Source: Pedobacter sp. ISL-64 (GTDB lineage: Bacteria > Bacteroidota > Bacteroidia > Sphingobacteriales > Sphingobacteriaceae). Taken from it: 64,000 nucleotides of DNA. The translations under genes were made by a program, and so were the position numbers. The first letter of the stretch is position 1, and the number at the start of each line of letters is the position of its first letter. Below the pieces are notes generated by a model. It was not told the origin of the DNA. It did not search any database and worked only from the letters and a program-made list of their open reading frames with translations. Shown here piece by piece: positions 1-8,202 of this stretch. The DNA lies in NCBI RefSeq assembly GCF_018613605.1, contig NZ_JAGGPU010000006.1, forward strand, positions 1 to 64,000, in the 5' to 3' direction.

Positions 1-60
1 GCTTTTAAAGACAGTACCTTTCCATTATATTCCGGTGAATTTTCGATAAAGATAAATTAA
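1..60 (+). CDS. C-terminal end of a gene cut by the window edge
   Basis: Frame 1 is open from the first base and ends with TAA at 58-60. It encodes 19 residues ending in SIKIN. The composition looks like the end of a real Bacteroidetes protein, but too little is present to name it. Nothing downstream continues the frame. It could be a chance open frame. Confidence 0.35.
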   Translation, partial: AFKDSTFPLYSGEFSIKIN

Positions 61-107
61 TCGAATACCGAAATGCCATTTCAATCAGGGCTAGGTAGCC
101 AGGGCAC

Positions 108-150
108 CTTACGAAATCTCAATGGGCTGAGCCTGGCAGGATTTCGTAAG
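108..150. repeat. Inverted repeat with CTTACGAAATC arms
   Basis: An 11-base arm at 108-118 is the exact reverse complement of 140-150, separated by 21 bases. The CTTACGAA core recurs in the hairpin at 195-244, so the two look like members of one short palindromic family in this gene-free stretch (61-430). Function is unknown; it could act in mRNA 3' ends or be a non-autonomous repeat. Confidence 0.6.
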
Positions 151-194
151 TACTAGGTGGGGAAAAGAAGCGTATTAGAATTTCAGAAACTTCC

Positions 195-244
195 GACTTA
201 CGAAGTTATTCATCCGCTCCTTCCCTTTCTAAACTTCGTAAGTC
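195..244. repeat. Inverted repeat with GACTTACGAAGTT arms
   Basis: A perfect 13-base arm at 195-207 pairs with 232-244 around a 24-base spacer. It shares the CTTACGAA core with the inverted repeat at 108-150. No T-run follows, so it is not an obvious intrinsic terminator. Confidence 0.65.
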
Positions 245-282
245 ATCACATTATTCTGCGTTAACGATGGAAACGGCATCCT

Positions 283-323
283 TTTTGGCTGGCACCCTGA
301 GCGTAGTCGAAGGCCAGCCAAAA
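283..323. repeat. Inverted repeat TTTTGGCTGGC / GCCAGCCAAAA
   Basis: Eleven-base arms at 283-293 and 313-323 flank a spacer holding CCTGAGCGTAGTCGAAG, a word that is common in dispersed intergenic palindromes of Bacteroidetes genomes. It most likely belongs to that repeat class rather than to a local regulatory site. Confidence 0.5.
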
Positions 324-430
324 GATACAGTGTACAGCGTGTTAAAACGCCCAAATAATTATGCACTGATCACTAGTCTTGATCCAAAAATTAATATTAC
401 GCCGATTTTATGCGGCCCCATAAGGAGACT

Positions 431-937
431 TTAGACTAACGACTCACGACTGAGGACTTCTTTAATCTTCTCATAACTGATCTGCTCATCAGGTTCGATT
501 AGAATGCCCTTTACTCCTGCCCCATTTGCAGCTTCAACATCTCTTGGCTTATCGCCGATCATAATAGATTGTGCCGGGTCGATATTGTACATATCAATTG
601 CATCCAAAATCATTCCCGAAGCAGGTTTTCTACACTTGCATTCGCCGCCAACAGTTGGATGATGCGGGCAATAATAAAAACCTGCAATATCGGCTCCTTG
701 AGCAACAAAAGCATTGCGGAGCATTTGATGCATAATGGCCAGCTCTTGTTCGGTATAACGTTTTAAAGCAATACCGCCCTGATTGGTAATTACAATTAAA
801 AGATAACCTTCATCGAATAGTTTTTTTAATACTGGAATTTGGTAATCCAGGATTTTAAAATCTTCAACACGGCAGATGTAATCATATATTTCGTGATTGA
901 GTACACCATCACGATCAAGAAAAATAGCTTTATTCAT
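431..937 (-). CDS. gmhB: D-glycero-D-manno-heptose 1,7-bisphosphate 7-phosphatase (HAD family)
   Basis: This 168-residue protein is a HAD phosphatase of the histidinol-phosphatase/GmhB type, which removes the 7-phosphate from heptose 1,7-bisphosphate during ADP-heptose synthesis for LPS. Motif I is FLDRDGVLN with D8 and D10 as nucleophile and acid/base. Motif II is ITNQGG. The zinc-loop pattern CPHHP followed by CKCRKP is typical of GmhB, and IMIGDKPRDVEAA supplies the late acidic motif. The length fits the family (about 170-190). It stands alone; the sugar transporter behind it has the same orientation but is over 250 bases away. Cytoplasmic. The exact substrate anomer cannot be read from sequence. 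Confidence 0.85.
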   Translation of the reverse strand: MNKAIFLDRDGVLNHEIYDYICRVEDFKILDYQIPVLKKLFDEGYLLIVITNQGGIALKRYTEQELAIMHQMLRNAFVAQGADIAGFYYCPHHPTVGGECKCRKPASGMILDAIDMYNIDPAQSIMIGDKPRDVEAANGAGVKGILIEPDEQISYEKIKEVLSRESLV

Positions 938-982
938 TATTGAGATATGAGTATTGTGATTTGAGACGGTATCATAAATATA

Positions 983-1060
983 GAATTGTCATCCTGAGCC
1001 TGTCGAAGGACCTGTTTAAATGCCTCTCAGCGTTTCGACAAGCTCAACGTGACAAAATTC
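983..1060. repeat. Dispersed palindromic intergenic repeat
   Basis: An imperfect long hairpin: GTCATCCTGAGCCTGTCGAAG near 988-1008 faces CGTTTCGACAAGCTCAACGTGAC at 1031-1053 on the opposite strand sense. This CTGAGCxTGTCGAA word is a common intergenic palindrome in Bacteroidetes chromosomes. It sits between gmhB and the transporter and probably has no gene-specific role. Confidence 0.6.
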
Positions 1061-1188
1061 GAATGGAATTAATTATAACAAATGGTACACCCTCTTTATA
1101 ATTCGCCAAAATAACTGAAAATTAAGGAGAAAAGAAAGCCCAATCTAATTAAAGACCGGGCTTAATCATAAAATTTATTTGGTTTTGG

Positions 1189-2475
1189 TTATTTCAGATT
1201 CAATCCTGCTTTATGGCCTTTTATAGCAAAATACAGAATGTATAAGTAACAAGGTAGTACAGTTAAAAGATAGGCCAACTGAAAGTTAACATGTAATTTT
1301 TCATTTAAGAAAGCATATAATAATGGCATTAAAGCACCACCTGCAATACCCATAATCATAATTGCAGAACCGATTTTGGTAAATTTACCCAAGTGGCTAA
1401 TGCCCAGTGGGAAAATTGCCGGCCACATTAATGAATTGGCTAAACCCAATAGGGCTACAAAAATTACGGCAAACCAGCTGGAAATAGCAAAAGATAAAAT
1501 GGTAAATATGATGCCTAAAATAGCACAAATTCTAAGGGCCTTTTGCTGAGAGATATATTTTGGAATGGTAACGATACCAATAATATAACCGATTAACATA
1601 CTGAAAAGCGTAATAGAGGTTAACTTTCCGCTAATCTCTGCGCTAATGCCTAACTCGCGGCCGTAAATACCGATAATATCGCCAGCCATAACCTCTGCGC
1701 CAACATATACAAAAATACAAAGTGCACCCAGGAACAAGTGTGGGAACTGAAAAATACTTGTATGTTTTACCACTTCTCCTTTGCTTTCGTCGATCACATC
1801 TTCTTCTACTTCAACTTCTGGAAGGTTGGTGAATTTAATAAAAACGGCAAAAAGGCAGAAAACGATTGCTAAAACAATGTAGGGCATATTTACACGTCCT
1901 AAAACATCATTTAATAACTGCTCGTGCACAGCGCCGGTAGCAGCTTTGATCTGTTTCTCCACTTCTGAAGCATTTTTCAAAAACAGACTGCCCATAATCA
2001 AAGGCACAATCATTCCGGCAAACTTATTACAGATACCCGCAATACTGATCCGTTTTGCAGCACTTTCTATTGGGCCGATAATGGTTAAGTAGGGGTTTGA
2101 TGCGGTTTGCAACAAAGCCAATGCCGCACCCTGAACAAAAATCCCGGTTAAAAACAAACCAAACGTTCTGGTTTGGGCCGCAGGTATAAATATCAAAGAA
2201 CCCAGGCCTAAAATAACCAAGCCTAAAACAATGCCATTTTTAAAGCCAACTTTTTTAAGTATCCACGATGATGGCAGCGCTAAAAAGAAGTAAGCCATGT
2301 ACGATGCAAAGGTTACGAAGAATGCCTGTAAGTTTGATAATCCGAAAGATAATTTAAAGAAAGGAATTAATGTTCCGTTTGCCCAGGTTACAAAGCCAAA
2401 AATAAAGAATAGGGCACAAATGATAATAAGCGGTTTTGGCCCTTGCGTTTGACCTGATTTAGTTGTTTGTTGCAT
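1189..2475 (-). CDS. FucP/GluP-type MFS sugar transporter
   Basis: A 428-residue, very hydrophobic protein with about 12 predicted membrane segments, in the fucose:H+ symporter branch of the major facilitator superfamily. It would import a hexose or deoxyhexose through the inner membrane. Family marks are the N-terminal block around FFIFGFVTWANGTLIPFF (residues 22-40), the NPYLTIIGP segment near residue 125 and an acidic loop between the two six-helix halves. In Bacteroidetes this family serves glucose, galactose, fucose or N-acetylglucosamine, and the substrate cannot be settled here. The 100 bases before the start hold no other gene, so it has its own promoter. Confidence 0.85.
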   Translation of the reverse strand: MQQTTKSGQTQGPKPLIIICALFFIFGFVTWANGTLIPFFKLSFGLSNLQAFFVTFASYMAYFFLALPSSWILKKVGFKNGIVLGLVILGLGSLIFIPAAQTRTFGLFLTGIFVQGAALALLQTASNPYLTIIGPIESAAKRISIAGICNKFAGMIVPLIMGSLFLKNASEVEKQIKAATGAVHEQLLNDVLGRVNMPYIVLAIVFCLFAVFIKFTNLPEVEVEEDVIDESKGEVVKHTSIFQFPHLFLGALCIFVYVGAEVMAGDIIGIYGRELGISAEISGKLTSITLFSMLIGYIIGIVTIPKYISQQKALRICAILGIIFTILSFAISSWFAVIFVALLGLANSLMWPAIFPLGISHLGKFTKIGSAIMIMGIAGGALMPLLYAFLNEKLHVNFQLAYLLTVLPCYLYILYFAIKGHKAGLNLK

Positions 2476-2579
2476 AAAGTTTTGGTTCGGTTTAATTTGT
2501 TTGGGCCAAACTAAACAATAATATTTAATAAAATAAGGATCAAACGTTTGCGTAATTTTAACTTTAACAGAAAAGGGCT

Positions 2580-3701
2580 TTAGTTAGTGCTCACGCACCT
2601 AAAACCAGTATGCTCTAAGCCTGTATCAAAAGAAGTTTTCATTCTCGATGTTACCCGGTAACCTTTACAATAAGAGGCGTTGCACATAAAAGAACCACCC
2701 CTTACCACTCTTTTAGGTATAGTCGGCTCCATCGGGTCGTAGCTATCTGAAGGGCCTTTAGGATTGGTGCTCAACCCTGAAAGCTTGCTATAATAATCAG
2801 GCCGGTACCAATCGCTGCACCACTCCCATACGTTGCCCGCCATATCATAAAGTCCATAACCATTCGGCTTAAATTTTTTCACTGCAGCTAGACCATTAAA
2901 ACCATCCCAATTGGTGTTTTTAACAGGAAAGCTCCCCTGCCAGGTATTGGCTTTTACTTTACCTTTTTCTATATCTTCATTCCCCCATGGGTATTTTTCA
3001 TTTTTCAAAGCACCTCTTGCGGCATACTCCCACTCTGCCTCTGTTGGTAAACGTTTACCCGACCATTTACAATAGGCCATGGCATCATCCCAGGATACAT
3101 GTACAACCGGAAAATTTTCTTTTCCTTTAATATTGCTGTTAGGACCATGAGGATGTTTCCAATTGGCGTCTTTAACCCAACGCCACCATTGCGAGGCATC
3201 ATTTAAAGAGGTAACACTTCTAGGCTGATAGAAGACCAAAGACGCTGCAACAAAAACACTGTCGGGCGGTTTTGGCGTACCTGCCGGAAGCTGTTTTTTC
3301 ATTTCTTCCCAATCTGGTTTACGCTCGGCCGTAGTAAGATACCCGGTAGCATCAACAAACTTTTTAAAACTGGCATTGGTTACTTCGGTAGCATCAATCC
3401 AGAAGGAAGAGACTTTAACCTGATGTTGCGGGTATTCATCATCTCTACCCTCTTTATCAGAAGCGCCCATGGCAAATTCGCCAGCTGGAATTAAAACCAT
3501 GCCTTCATGACTTACTTTATTATTGGAAGCGAAACTTGAAGAATCTTTTACCGCTCCAAAACGGCTTGGCATATTTTTTTCGCATGAGGCTAAAGAATCT
3601 TGCTTGTGTTTAGCCTTTTCTTCTTCTTTAGCGTGTTTAGATTGACAGGAAAATATAAAGAGAAGCGGCAAAAAAAACAAAGCAGAAAGAAATCTATGCA
3701 T
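2580..3701 (-). CDS. Formylglycine-generating enzyme-like lipoprotein (SUMF1 family)
   Basis: A 373-residue exported protein with a lipoprotein signal (LFIFSC, Cys19) and a C-type-lectin-like FGE-sulfatase domain from about residue 65 to the end. The domain starts with GMVLIPAGEFAMGASD and has the WDDAMAYCKWSGKRLPTEAEWEYAARG block. The active-site segment RGGSFMCNASYC keeps both cysteines (about C340 and C345) that true formylglycine-generating enzymes use to oxidise a sulfatase cysteine. Many Bacteroidetes relatives lack them, so real enzyme activity is plausible here. No sulfatase gene lies in this window. It is a single gene on the minus strand, and lipid anchoring would place it in the periplasm or at the outer membrane. 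Confidence 0.85.
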   Translation of the reverse strand: MHRFLSALFFLPLLFIFSCQSKHAKEEEKAKHKQDSLASCEKNMPSRFGAVKDSSSFASNNKVSHEGMVLIPAGEFAMGASDKEGRDDEYPQHQVKVSSFWIDATEVTNASFKKFVDATGYLTTAERKPDWEEMKKQLPAGTPKPPDSVFVAASLVFYQPRSVTSLNDASQWWRWVKDANWKHPHGPNSNIKGKENFPVVHVSWDDAMAYCKWSGKRLPTEAEWEYAARGALKNEKYPWGNEDIEKGKVKANTWQGSFPVKNTNWDGFNGLAAVKKFKPNGYGLYDMAGNVWEWCSDWYRPDYYSKLSGLSTNPKGPSDSYDPMEPTIPKRVVRGGSFMCNASYCKGYRVTSRMKTSFDTGLEHTGFRCVSTN

Positions 3702-3811
3702 GATTGATATTAAATTAGGAGCGCTAAAAATATCAATTAAGTTTAAAAAAGAGAAGCTAAATAATTAATTCGCCTATAAATCAATACACTAACGCATTTG
3801 GCAATTTTTTA

Positions 3812-3843
3812 TTTGCAAGAAATGCTTCATAACCCTATATTTG
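3812..3843 (+). promoter_or_regulatory. Promoter of tRNA-Lys
   Basis: TTTG at 3812-3815 and TATATTTG at 3836-3843 are separated by 20 bases, matching the Bacteroidetes primary-sigma consensus TTTG-N19/20-TAnnTTTG. The tRNA begins 41 bases downstream of the -7 box. Confidence 0.75.
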
Positions 3844-3883
3844 CACCACTTTAAAGGAAACGGATAACGTTTTAAGCAAAGTA

Positions 3884-3956
3884 GATTCCGTAGCTCAGCT
3901 GGTAGAGCATTACACTTTTAATGTAGTGGTCCTGGGTTCGAATCCCAGCGGGATCA
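3884..3956 (+). tRNA. tRNA-Lys (anticodon UUU)
   Basis: A 73-nt cloverleaf. The acceptor stem GATTCCG (3884-3890) pairs with CGGGATC (3949-3955), and A3956 is the discriminator base. The D arm contains AGCTCAGCTGGTAGAGC. The anticodon stem TTACA/TGTAG encloses loop CTTTTAA, giving anticodon TTT. The T arm has GGTTCGAATCC. CCA is not encoded. The 3' end is the attachment site of the island that follows, and the gene is kept intact by the inserted end. Confidence 0.95.
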
Positions 3957-3957
3957 C
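3942..3957 (+). other. attL core (tRNA 3' end)
   Basis: ATCCCAGCGGGATCAC matches 31180-31195 exactly. With the preceding GTTC and two mismatches, the match covers 22 bases. This is the usual attachment site of tRNA-targeting tyrosine recombinases. Confidence 0.85.
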
Positions 3958-3980
3958 AGAAAATAGTATCAAAACTACGT

Positions 3981-4020
3981 AAAAGCTTGCAAATCACATG
4001 ATTGCAAGCTTTTTTGTTTT
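3981..4020 (+). terminator. Terminator downstream of tRNA-Lys, supplied by the island
   Basis: AAAAGCTTGCAA (3981-3992) pairs with TTGCAAGCTTTT (4002-4013) around a 9-base loop, followed by TTTGTTTT. It lies just inside the island, so the element appears to have brought a new terminator for the tRNA it uses. Confidence 0.75.
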
Positions 4021-4037
4021 AGTGGAAAATCTAAAAT

Positions 4038-4107
4038 ACTCACCGATTCTCATATTAAAAGTGTGTAATTCGGTGAGTAATTTAGGTACTAAAAGAACTC
4101 ACCGAAT
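4038..4107. repeat. Left-end arm-type repeats (ACTCACCGA / TCGGTGAGT)
   Basis: Three copies of a 9-base word: ACTCACCGA at 4038-4046, its inverse TCGGTGAGT at 4070-4078, and ACTCACCGA at 4097-4105. The same word occurs at 31114-31122 near the right end. The position between attL and the integrase gene suggests arm-type binding sites for the integrase or its helper. Alternatively the first and second copies could form a hairpin. Confidence 0.6.
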
Positions 4108-4203
4108 TATATATAACCACTTGTTTAACAAGTCGTTAGAGCATCGAACATCTTGACGTTTTCAGACTGCAGGGCTAATTTTGTTAACCTTAATTCAGTT
4201 TAT

Positions 4204-5412
4204 ATGAAAACTAATTTTAGCTTGCTTTTTTATCTTAAAAAGCAGAAAAACTATCGTGGCGGCCATGTGCCAGTTTATTTAAGAATAACTGTTGCTGGAA
4301 AAAGGGCAGAAATGACCAGCGGGCTTGAATGCGATCCTGTAAAGTGGAATACTGAATCTGGTAGACAGGATGGGAAAAAAGAAGATGTAAGAAGCTTTAA
4401 TGCTTACCTGGATAATCTCCAGGCAATGATCAACCAGGTTTACAGGGATCTTTTTGATGCAGGTGAAATTATCACCTCCGAAAGAATTAAGTGCAAATTT
4501 CTTGGGCGGGAAGTCCGGAAGCATACCTTGATGGAAGGGGTCAAAATACACAACGAGAAGATGGAAGCCCTAGTTGGACGTGAATACGCCATTGGTACTT
4601 TGAAGCGCTTTCAGGTCCTGGAAAGGCATCTTGTCGCTTTCATGAATGAAAAATACAAGATAACAGATATCAACATCAAAAATATTAACCATGCGTTTAT
4701 AAGAGATTTTGATTTTTTCTTGAGGTCAGTAAACGGTTGTGCCAACAATACCACAGTTAGGTATCTGAAAAGTCTTGGTAAAATCCTACGCATTTCTTTG
4801 AGCTTAAAATGGATAGACAGCGATCCAATGTTTGGATACAAACTAAAGAGTAAAAACGTGGAGCGTTCATTTCTTACAGAGGATGAATTAACTAAAATTT
4901 CAGAAAAGCAGTTCTTAACCGAGCGGTTAAGTCAGGTACGTGATGTCTTTATCTTCTGCTGTTTCACAGGACTTGCTTATTCTGACATAGAAAAGCTGAG
5001 CTTATCTAATATTAAAGCAGGTTTAGATGGCAAAAAATGGGTTTATATAAACAGAACCAAGACGGGAACGCGTTCTGCTGTTCCCCTACTGACTCCTGCA
5101 ATCGCAGTATTGGAAAAATATATCGATCATCCCTATTGCATCACCAAAGACAGAGCATTGCCAGTCTCGAGCAACCAGAAGATGAATGAGTATCTAAAAG
5201 AAATTGCTACTGTGTGCCAAATTGATAAACCCTTAAGCTCACATATTGCAAGGCATACATTCGCTACTACTGTTACCCTTCTTAATGGGGTGCCAATGGA
5301 AAGCGTATCGAAGATGCTTGGACATACCAATATCAGGACTACCCAGATATATGCAAAGGTCTTGGATATAAAGGTAAGTGCAGATATGGCGATTCTAAAT
5401 GATAAATATTAA
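4204..5412 (+). CDS. IntDOT-like tyrosine recombinase (island integrase)
   Basis: A 402-residue site-specific recombinase that would integrate and excise the island at tRNA-Lys. An upstream TTG (4153) is in frame, but the ATG at 4204 gives the family's usual start, MKTNFSLLFYLKKQK. Residues 1-90 form the arm-binding region, about 105-205 the SAM-like core-binding domain, and 225-395 the catalytic domain. Visible catalytic residues are K286, H347-x-x-R350, H374 and the nucleophile Y383. The first catalytic arginine, normally in TGLR, is replaced by A258 (FTGLAYSD). Loss of this arginine is known in IntDOT-like Bacteroidetes integrases. The gene sits 250 bases inside attL. Confidence 0.93.
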   Translation: MKTNFSLLFYLKKQKNYRGGHVPVYLRITVAGKRAEMTSGLECDPVKWNTESGRQDGKKEDVRSFNAYLDNLQAMINQVYRDLFDAGEIITSERIKCKFLGREVRKHTLMEGVKIHNEKMEALVGREYAIGTLKRFQVLERHLVAFMNEKYKITDINIKNINHAFIRDFDFFLRSVNGCANNTTVRYLKSLGKILRISLSLKWIDSDPMFGYKLKSKNVERSFLTEDELTKISEKQFLTERLSQVRDVFIFCCFTGLAYSDIEKLSLSNIKAGLDGKKWVYINRTKTGTRSAVPLLTPAIAVLEKYIDHPYCITKDRALPVSSNQKMNEYLKEIATVCQIDKPLSSHIARHTFATTVTLLNGVPMESVSKMLGHTNIRTTQIYAKVLDIKVSADMAILNDKY

Positions 5413-5484
5413 TAAGATAGATAAACAACTGACAAATATTTAAAAATATTAGGCATTAATTCCTGTTTTAGTTAGATTTGTAGG

Positions 5485-5985
5485 ATGTTAAAGGAATTGA
5501 ACAAAAGAGTAATCGTTGTGCACTGGAAAAGATTTGCCAGTACGGATATTGATGTGTTTTCAAGTCTGAAAGGATTTTGCGACAGCTACCCAACCTATAA
5601 CTATCATACATTGAACAACTATCTTTCGAAAAAGAAGATTCCGTTCGAAAACGATGAAATCAAGATTGAAAGACAGCCACTGATACAAAAGATCAGGAGA
5701 CCAGACCTTCCAAAGGTACTGTTCTGGGATTTCGATTTCGAAAAATTGGATTGGAACAGGAGTTACAAAACCGTTATTGAACGGGTGCTTGATAAAGGCA
5801 ATACAATGGATTGGGAGGAGATGATCAGGTTTTATGGTAGAGAAAACGTAATAAGAGCCCTCAAAGAAGACATCACCTATCTTTCTGATATGACCATGGA
5901 GGCCGTTTGCAAATATTTTCAGTTGAGCAAAGAAAAACTCAGATGTTACACAAAGAAACAGTTACACCAGGGACACTGGATCTAA
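5485..5985 (+). CDS. DUF6922-like antitoxin partner of AbiEii
   Basis: A 166-residue cytoplasmic protein. The C-terminal part from about residue 75 (LPKVLFWDFDFEKLDW) resembles the DUF6922 domain that precedes AbiEii genes in Bacteroidetes. The N-terminal half may be a DNA-binding or partner-specific region. The 3' end overlaps the AbiEii start by 43 bases, which suggests translational coupling and a toxin-antitoxin pair with this gene first. A TAGATTTG box at 5473-5480 resembles a -7 element but lies only 5 bases before the ATG, so transcription may start earlier. The antitoxin role is inferred from position. Confidence 0.65.
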   Translation: MLKELNKRVIVVHWKRFASTDIDVFSSLKGFCDSYPTYNYHTLNNYLSKKKIPFENDEIKIERQPLIQKIRRPDLPKVLFWDFDFEKLDWNRSYKTVIERVLDKGNTMDWEEMIRFYGRENVIRALKEDITYLSDMTMEAVCKYFQLSKEKLRCYTKKQLHQGHWI

Positions 5986-6647
5986 TCCAGACACTGATGC
6001 AAGACCATCAGCTTAACTCCTTTTACCTTGTTGGAGGTACCGCACTATCTTTAAGGATCGGACACAGGGAATCCATAGATATCGACCTGTTCAGCTCTTC
6101 GGACTTTGATGGTGATGGACTCGCCGTACACTTAAGGAACAGCTATGGCGCAGATGTAAAACGCCACAAGGGCAACTATGTAAGTGGTAGTATTGGCGAA
6201 GTTGATTTTGATTTTATTTCGCATAAATACCCGTCTATCAAACCAGTAGAAACAATCGAAGGCATAAGGATGATGTCCAATCAGGATATATCGGCCATGA
6301 AGATCAATGCAATTGTGAATAGCGGACAACGGATCAAGGATTTTATCGATATGCATTACCTGTTAATGGAAATGCCTTTGGATGAAATATTGGATTACTA
6401 CTGCCAGAAATACCCAAATGTCGATCCCAACACCGCTAAGTCATCCCTAATGTACTATAACGATATCGACTTTAATGTTCCCGTAAAACTGATGGACACA
6501 AAGCTAAAATGGCAGGATGTTCAGAAAAGTATTTCAAAGGCGGCAAGTGAATATACCCGTTTATTAGAAAGCAGGGAATTGTACAGTAAGCTTCAGGAAA
6601 CAAAAAACAGCCTAAAAAATGACCGTGATAGAGGGATGAGTCGCTAG
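5943..6647 (+). CDS. AbiEii/AbiGii-family nucleotidyltransferase toxin
   Basis: A 234-residue member of the AbiEii nucleotidyltransferase family, the toxin of type IV abortive-infection modules, which modify tRNA by adding nucleotides. The ATG at 5943 (MLHKETVTPGTL) is preferred over an in-frame start at 5907 because it matches the family's N-terminus. The nucleotidyltransferase signature is FYLVGGTALSLRIGHR (about residues 27-42) followed by SIDIDLFS with D46 and D48. Further conserved parts are a third acidic strand (GEVDFDFISH) and a helix holding MKINAIVNSGQRIKDFIDMHYL. It overlaps the upstream gene by 43 bases. The product length is near the short end for the family but complete. Confidence 0.82.
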   Translation: MLHKETVTPGTLDLIQTLMQDHQLNSFYLVGGTALSLRIGHRESIDIDLFSSSDFDGDGLAVHLRNSYGADVKRHKGNYVSGSIGEVDFDFISHKYPSIKPVETIEGIRMMSNQDISAMKINAIVNSGQRIKDFIDMHYLLMEMPLDEILDYYCQKYPNVDPNTAKSSLMYYNDIDFNVPVKLMDTKLKWQDVQKSISKAASEYTRLLESRELYSKLQETKNSLKNDRDRGMSR

Positions 6648-6665
6648 GTTTTCAAAAATAATTGG

Positions 6666-6726
6666 GATTGGTTATCACAATTCGTGATAACCAATCTTAG
6701 TTTAAGGTACCAAATTGGCACCTTAA
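6666..6726. terminator. Paired hairpins between convergent genes
   Basis: A perfect 13-base stem (GATTGGTTATCAC at 6666-6678 with 6684-6696) is followed by a second stem, TTAAGGT at 6702-6708 with ACCTTAA at 6720-6726. They lie between the AbiEii gene and the convergent unknown gene at 6745 and probably stop transcription from both sides. Confidence 0.6.
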
Positions 6727-6744
6727 AATTTGGGTAATCTAATC

Positions 6745-7296
6745 TCACATAATCTTCTTTTCAACTGACATACTTATCCAGTAAATTCCCATTTGTCCCC
6801 TGTGATCCATTGTGCCTTTTGGCAACTGATTTTTAGGACAGCTTAAAATTGATGTATCTACCCCTTTTACAAATGCCGTTAAAGTTTCAAGTTTATTTTC
6901 TGAAAATTGAAGTATCGTATAGTCCCAACTGGAATAAAAAGACAACATCCACTTAAATTCTGCATCGATCTTTCTGTCGATTAAATATTGATCTAAAATG
7001 GAATACGATGCAAAAACGGTTGTATTGTCAAGATCTTCAATTCCTGTATAACAACTGGGCTCCACCTGAGCATACCAATTTAAAAATATCAGCCGCTTTA
7101 AGATTTCAAGCTTTGCTGCTTCGTCATCAATGCGAAGATAAAGTTCAAGATAAGATTTATGGATATTCCGATATTGGTCAAATATTCCTTCCGCGGAAAG
7201 TTTTTCGGTTACAAAGTCCATCGTTCCATTTTGAGACTCGGCATAATCCCAAATTTCTACTTCTCTGTCAGATAAAATGTCGATTTCTGTTTTCAT
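6745..7296 (-). CDS. Unrecognised 183-residue protein, last gene of the HTH cassette
   Basis: I do not recognise the family. The protein is acidic, has no signal peptide or membrane segment, and is rich in aromatic residues (SFYSSWDYTILQF, MGIYWISM). Its middle is strongly helical. It is the fourth gene of a minus-strand run that begins with the HTH gene at 8203-8523, 63 bases after the previous gene. Small, acidic, aromatic-rich cytosolic proteins in such cassettes are often immunity or antitoxin proteins, but that is only a guess here. Confidence 0.6.
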   Translation of the reverse strand: MKTEIDILSDREVEIWDYAESQNGTMDFVTEKLSAEGIFDQYRNIHKSYLELYLRIDDEAAKLEILKRLIFLNWYAQVEPSCYTGIEDLDNTTVFASYSILDQYLIDRKIDAEFKWMLSFYSSWDYTILQFSENKLETLTAFVKGVDTSILSCPKNQLPKGTMDHRGQMGIYWISMSVEKKIM

Positions 7297-7359
7297 AATT
7301 TACTCCAACCCGTGCTTTTTAGATAAACAGGGCTGTGCATAATCGGTTAAGCATTTTGG

Positions 7360-7854
7360 TTAAACATATCTATTATCCTGCAGCCACCCAATTGCTTTTT
7401 TAGTTACAAATTCTTTTATATTATCTTTTGTTGCTTCTGGTACATAATGTTGATAGGCTTCACCATAGTCTAAATCGCACCATGCCCAATAAAGAAGATA
7501 AAAATCAAAGATTGGTTTTTCATAGTCAAAAGCTAGTCCTGTTGAATATAAAGCTTTTAGATTGCTCTTAACATCTATCGCTTTAGCCATTTTTTCAATG
7601 AAAGTTCTACAGTATCCAACAATTGCTTCGTGTTTTTCTGGCAACACAATAACAAGCTCATTAAATGAAGAGAGTAGATGTTTTTCTGCTTCAAAAAAGT
7701 TAGCTGGTTTGGAAATACCTGCTAAAATCATTAAAGAAGGTGTTTCGTAACCAAGCGACAACATTTCGACAGCCCAATCGATAGACTGATCGATATCGAA
7801 ATCTTTAAGATATCGATATGCAAGCATCTTGCTAGTCAAATCACTTGTACGCAT
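7360..7854 (-). CDS. Unrecognised 164-residue helical protein of the HTH cassette
   Basis: No family was recognised. The sequence looks all-helical and acidic, with conserved-looking aromatic patches (FYLLYWAWCDLDYGEAYQHY near residues 118-137), and ends in AIGWLQDNRYV. It has no export signal. The gene begins 11 bases after the end of its upstream neighbour on the same strand, so the two are very likely co-transcribed. The helical architecture resembles some immunity proteins of polymorphic toxin systems, but nothing specific ties it to one. Confidence 0.6.
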   Translation of the reverse strand: MRTSDLTSKMLAYRYLKDFDIDQSIDWAVEMLSLGYETPSLMILAGISKPANFFEAEKHLLSSFNELVIVLPEKHEAIVGYCRTFIEKMAKAIDVKSNLKALYSTGLAFDYEKPIFDFYLLYWAWCDLDYGEAYQHYVPEATKDNIKEFVTKKAIGWLQDNRYV

Positions 7855-7865
7855 TCGTAGTTGAC

Positions 7866-8195
7866 TTATAGTTGAGCATTCTGTCTCAATGAATTATAAA
7901 GTCGTTCTACAATCCAATCAAGTTCTGCTTGTTCACATGCATATTCGCTAATCTGTCCGTAAACTGCATATGGCGAAATATTAAACCCATCTTCTATATC
8001 GTTATAAAAAATTACTGTATTTCCGAAAACAGCAACAACCCAAAATCCTCCGCCCTCGGCTCCATATTCTTTTTCCTGCCATTTTTGGGGTGCAATTTTA
8101 ATCAGATTCCAAAAGTTCAATGGTTCACCTTCGAGTTTTGATTCTCCCCTTGAGATCCATTCTTCTAATTCAGCTAATGAAATTGGTATCCACAT
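7866..8195 (-). CDS. Unrecognised 109-residue protein of the HTH cassette
   Basis: A small cytosolic acidic protein. Visible features are an N-terminal WIPISLAELEEWI helix, a central GAEGGGFWVVAVFGNTVIFY segment that reads as paired beta strands, and an NDIEDGFN turn. I know of similar uncharacterised proteins in Bacteroidetes but no function. It starts 7 bases after the HTH gene and ends 11 bases before the next gene, so it belongs to the same transcript. Tight linkage to a regulator suggests an antitoxin-like or immunity-like part, without proof. Confidence 0.65.
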   Translation of the reverse strand: MWIPISLAELEEWISRGESKLEGEPLNFWNLIKIAPQKWQEKEYGAEGGGFWVVAVFGNTVIFYNDIEDGFNISPYAVYGQISEYACEQAELDWIVERLYNSLRQNAQL

Positions 8196-8202
8196 GATTG
8201 TT

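Noticed and set aside
4153-4203. Upstream TTG start for the integrase
   Set aside because: The ATG at 4204 matches the family's usual N-terminus, and the extra residues overlap the likely promoter and arm-site region.
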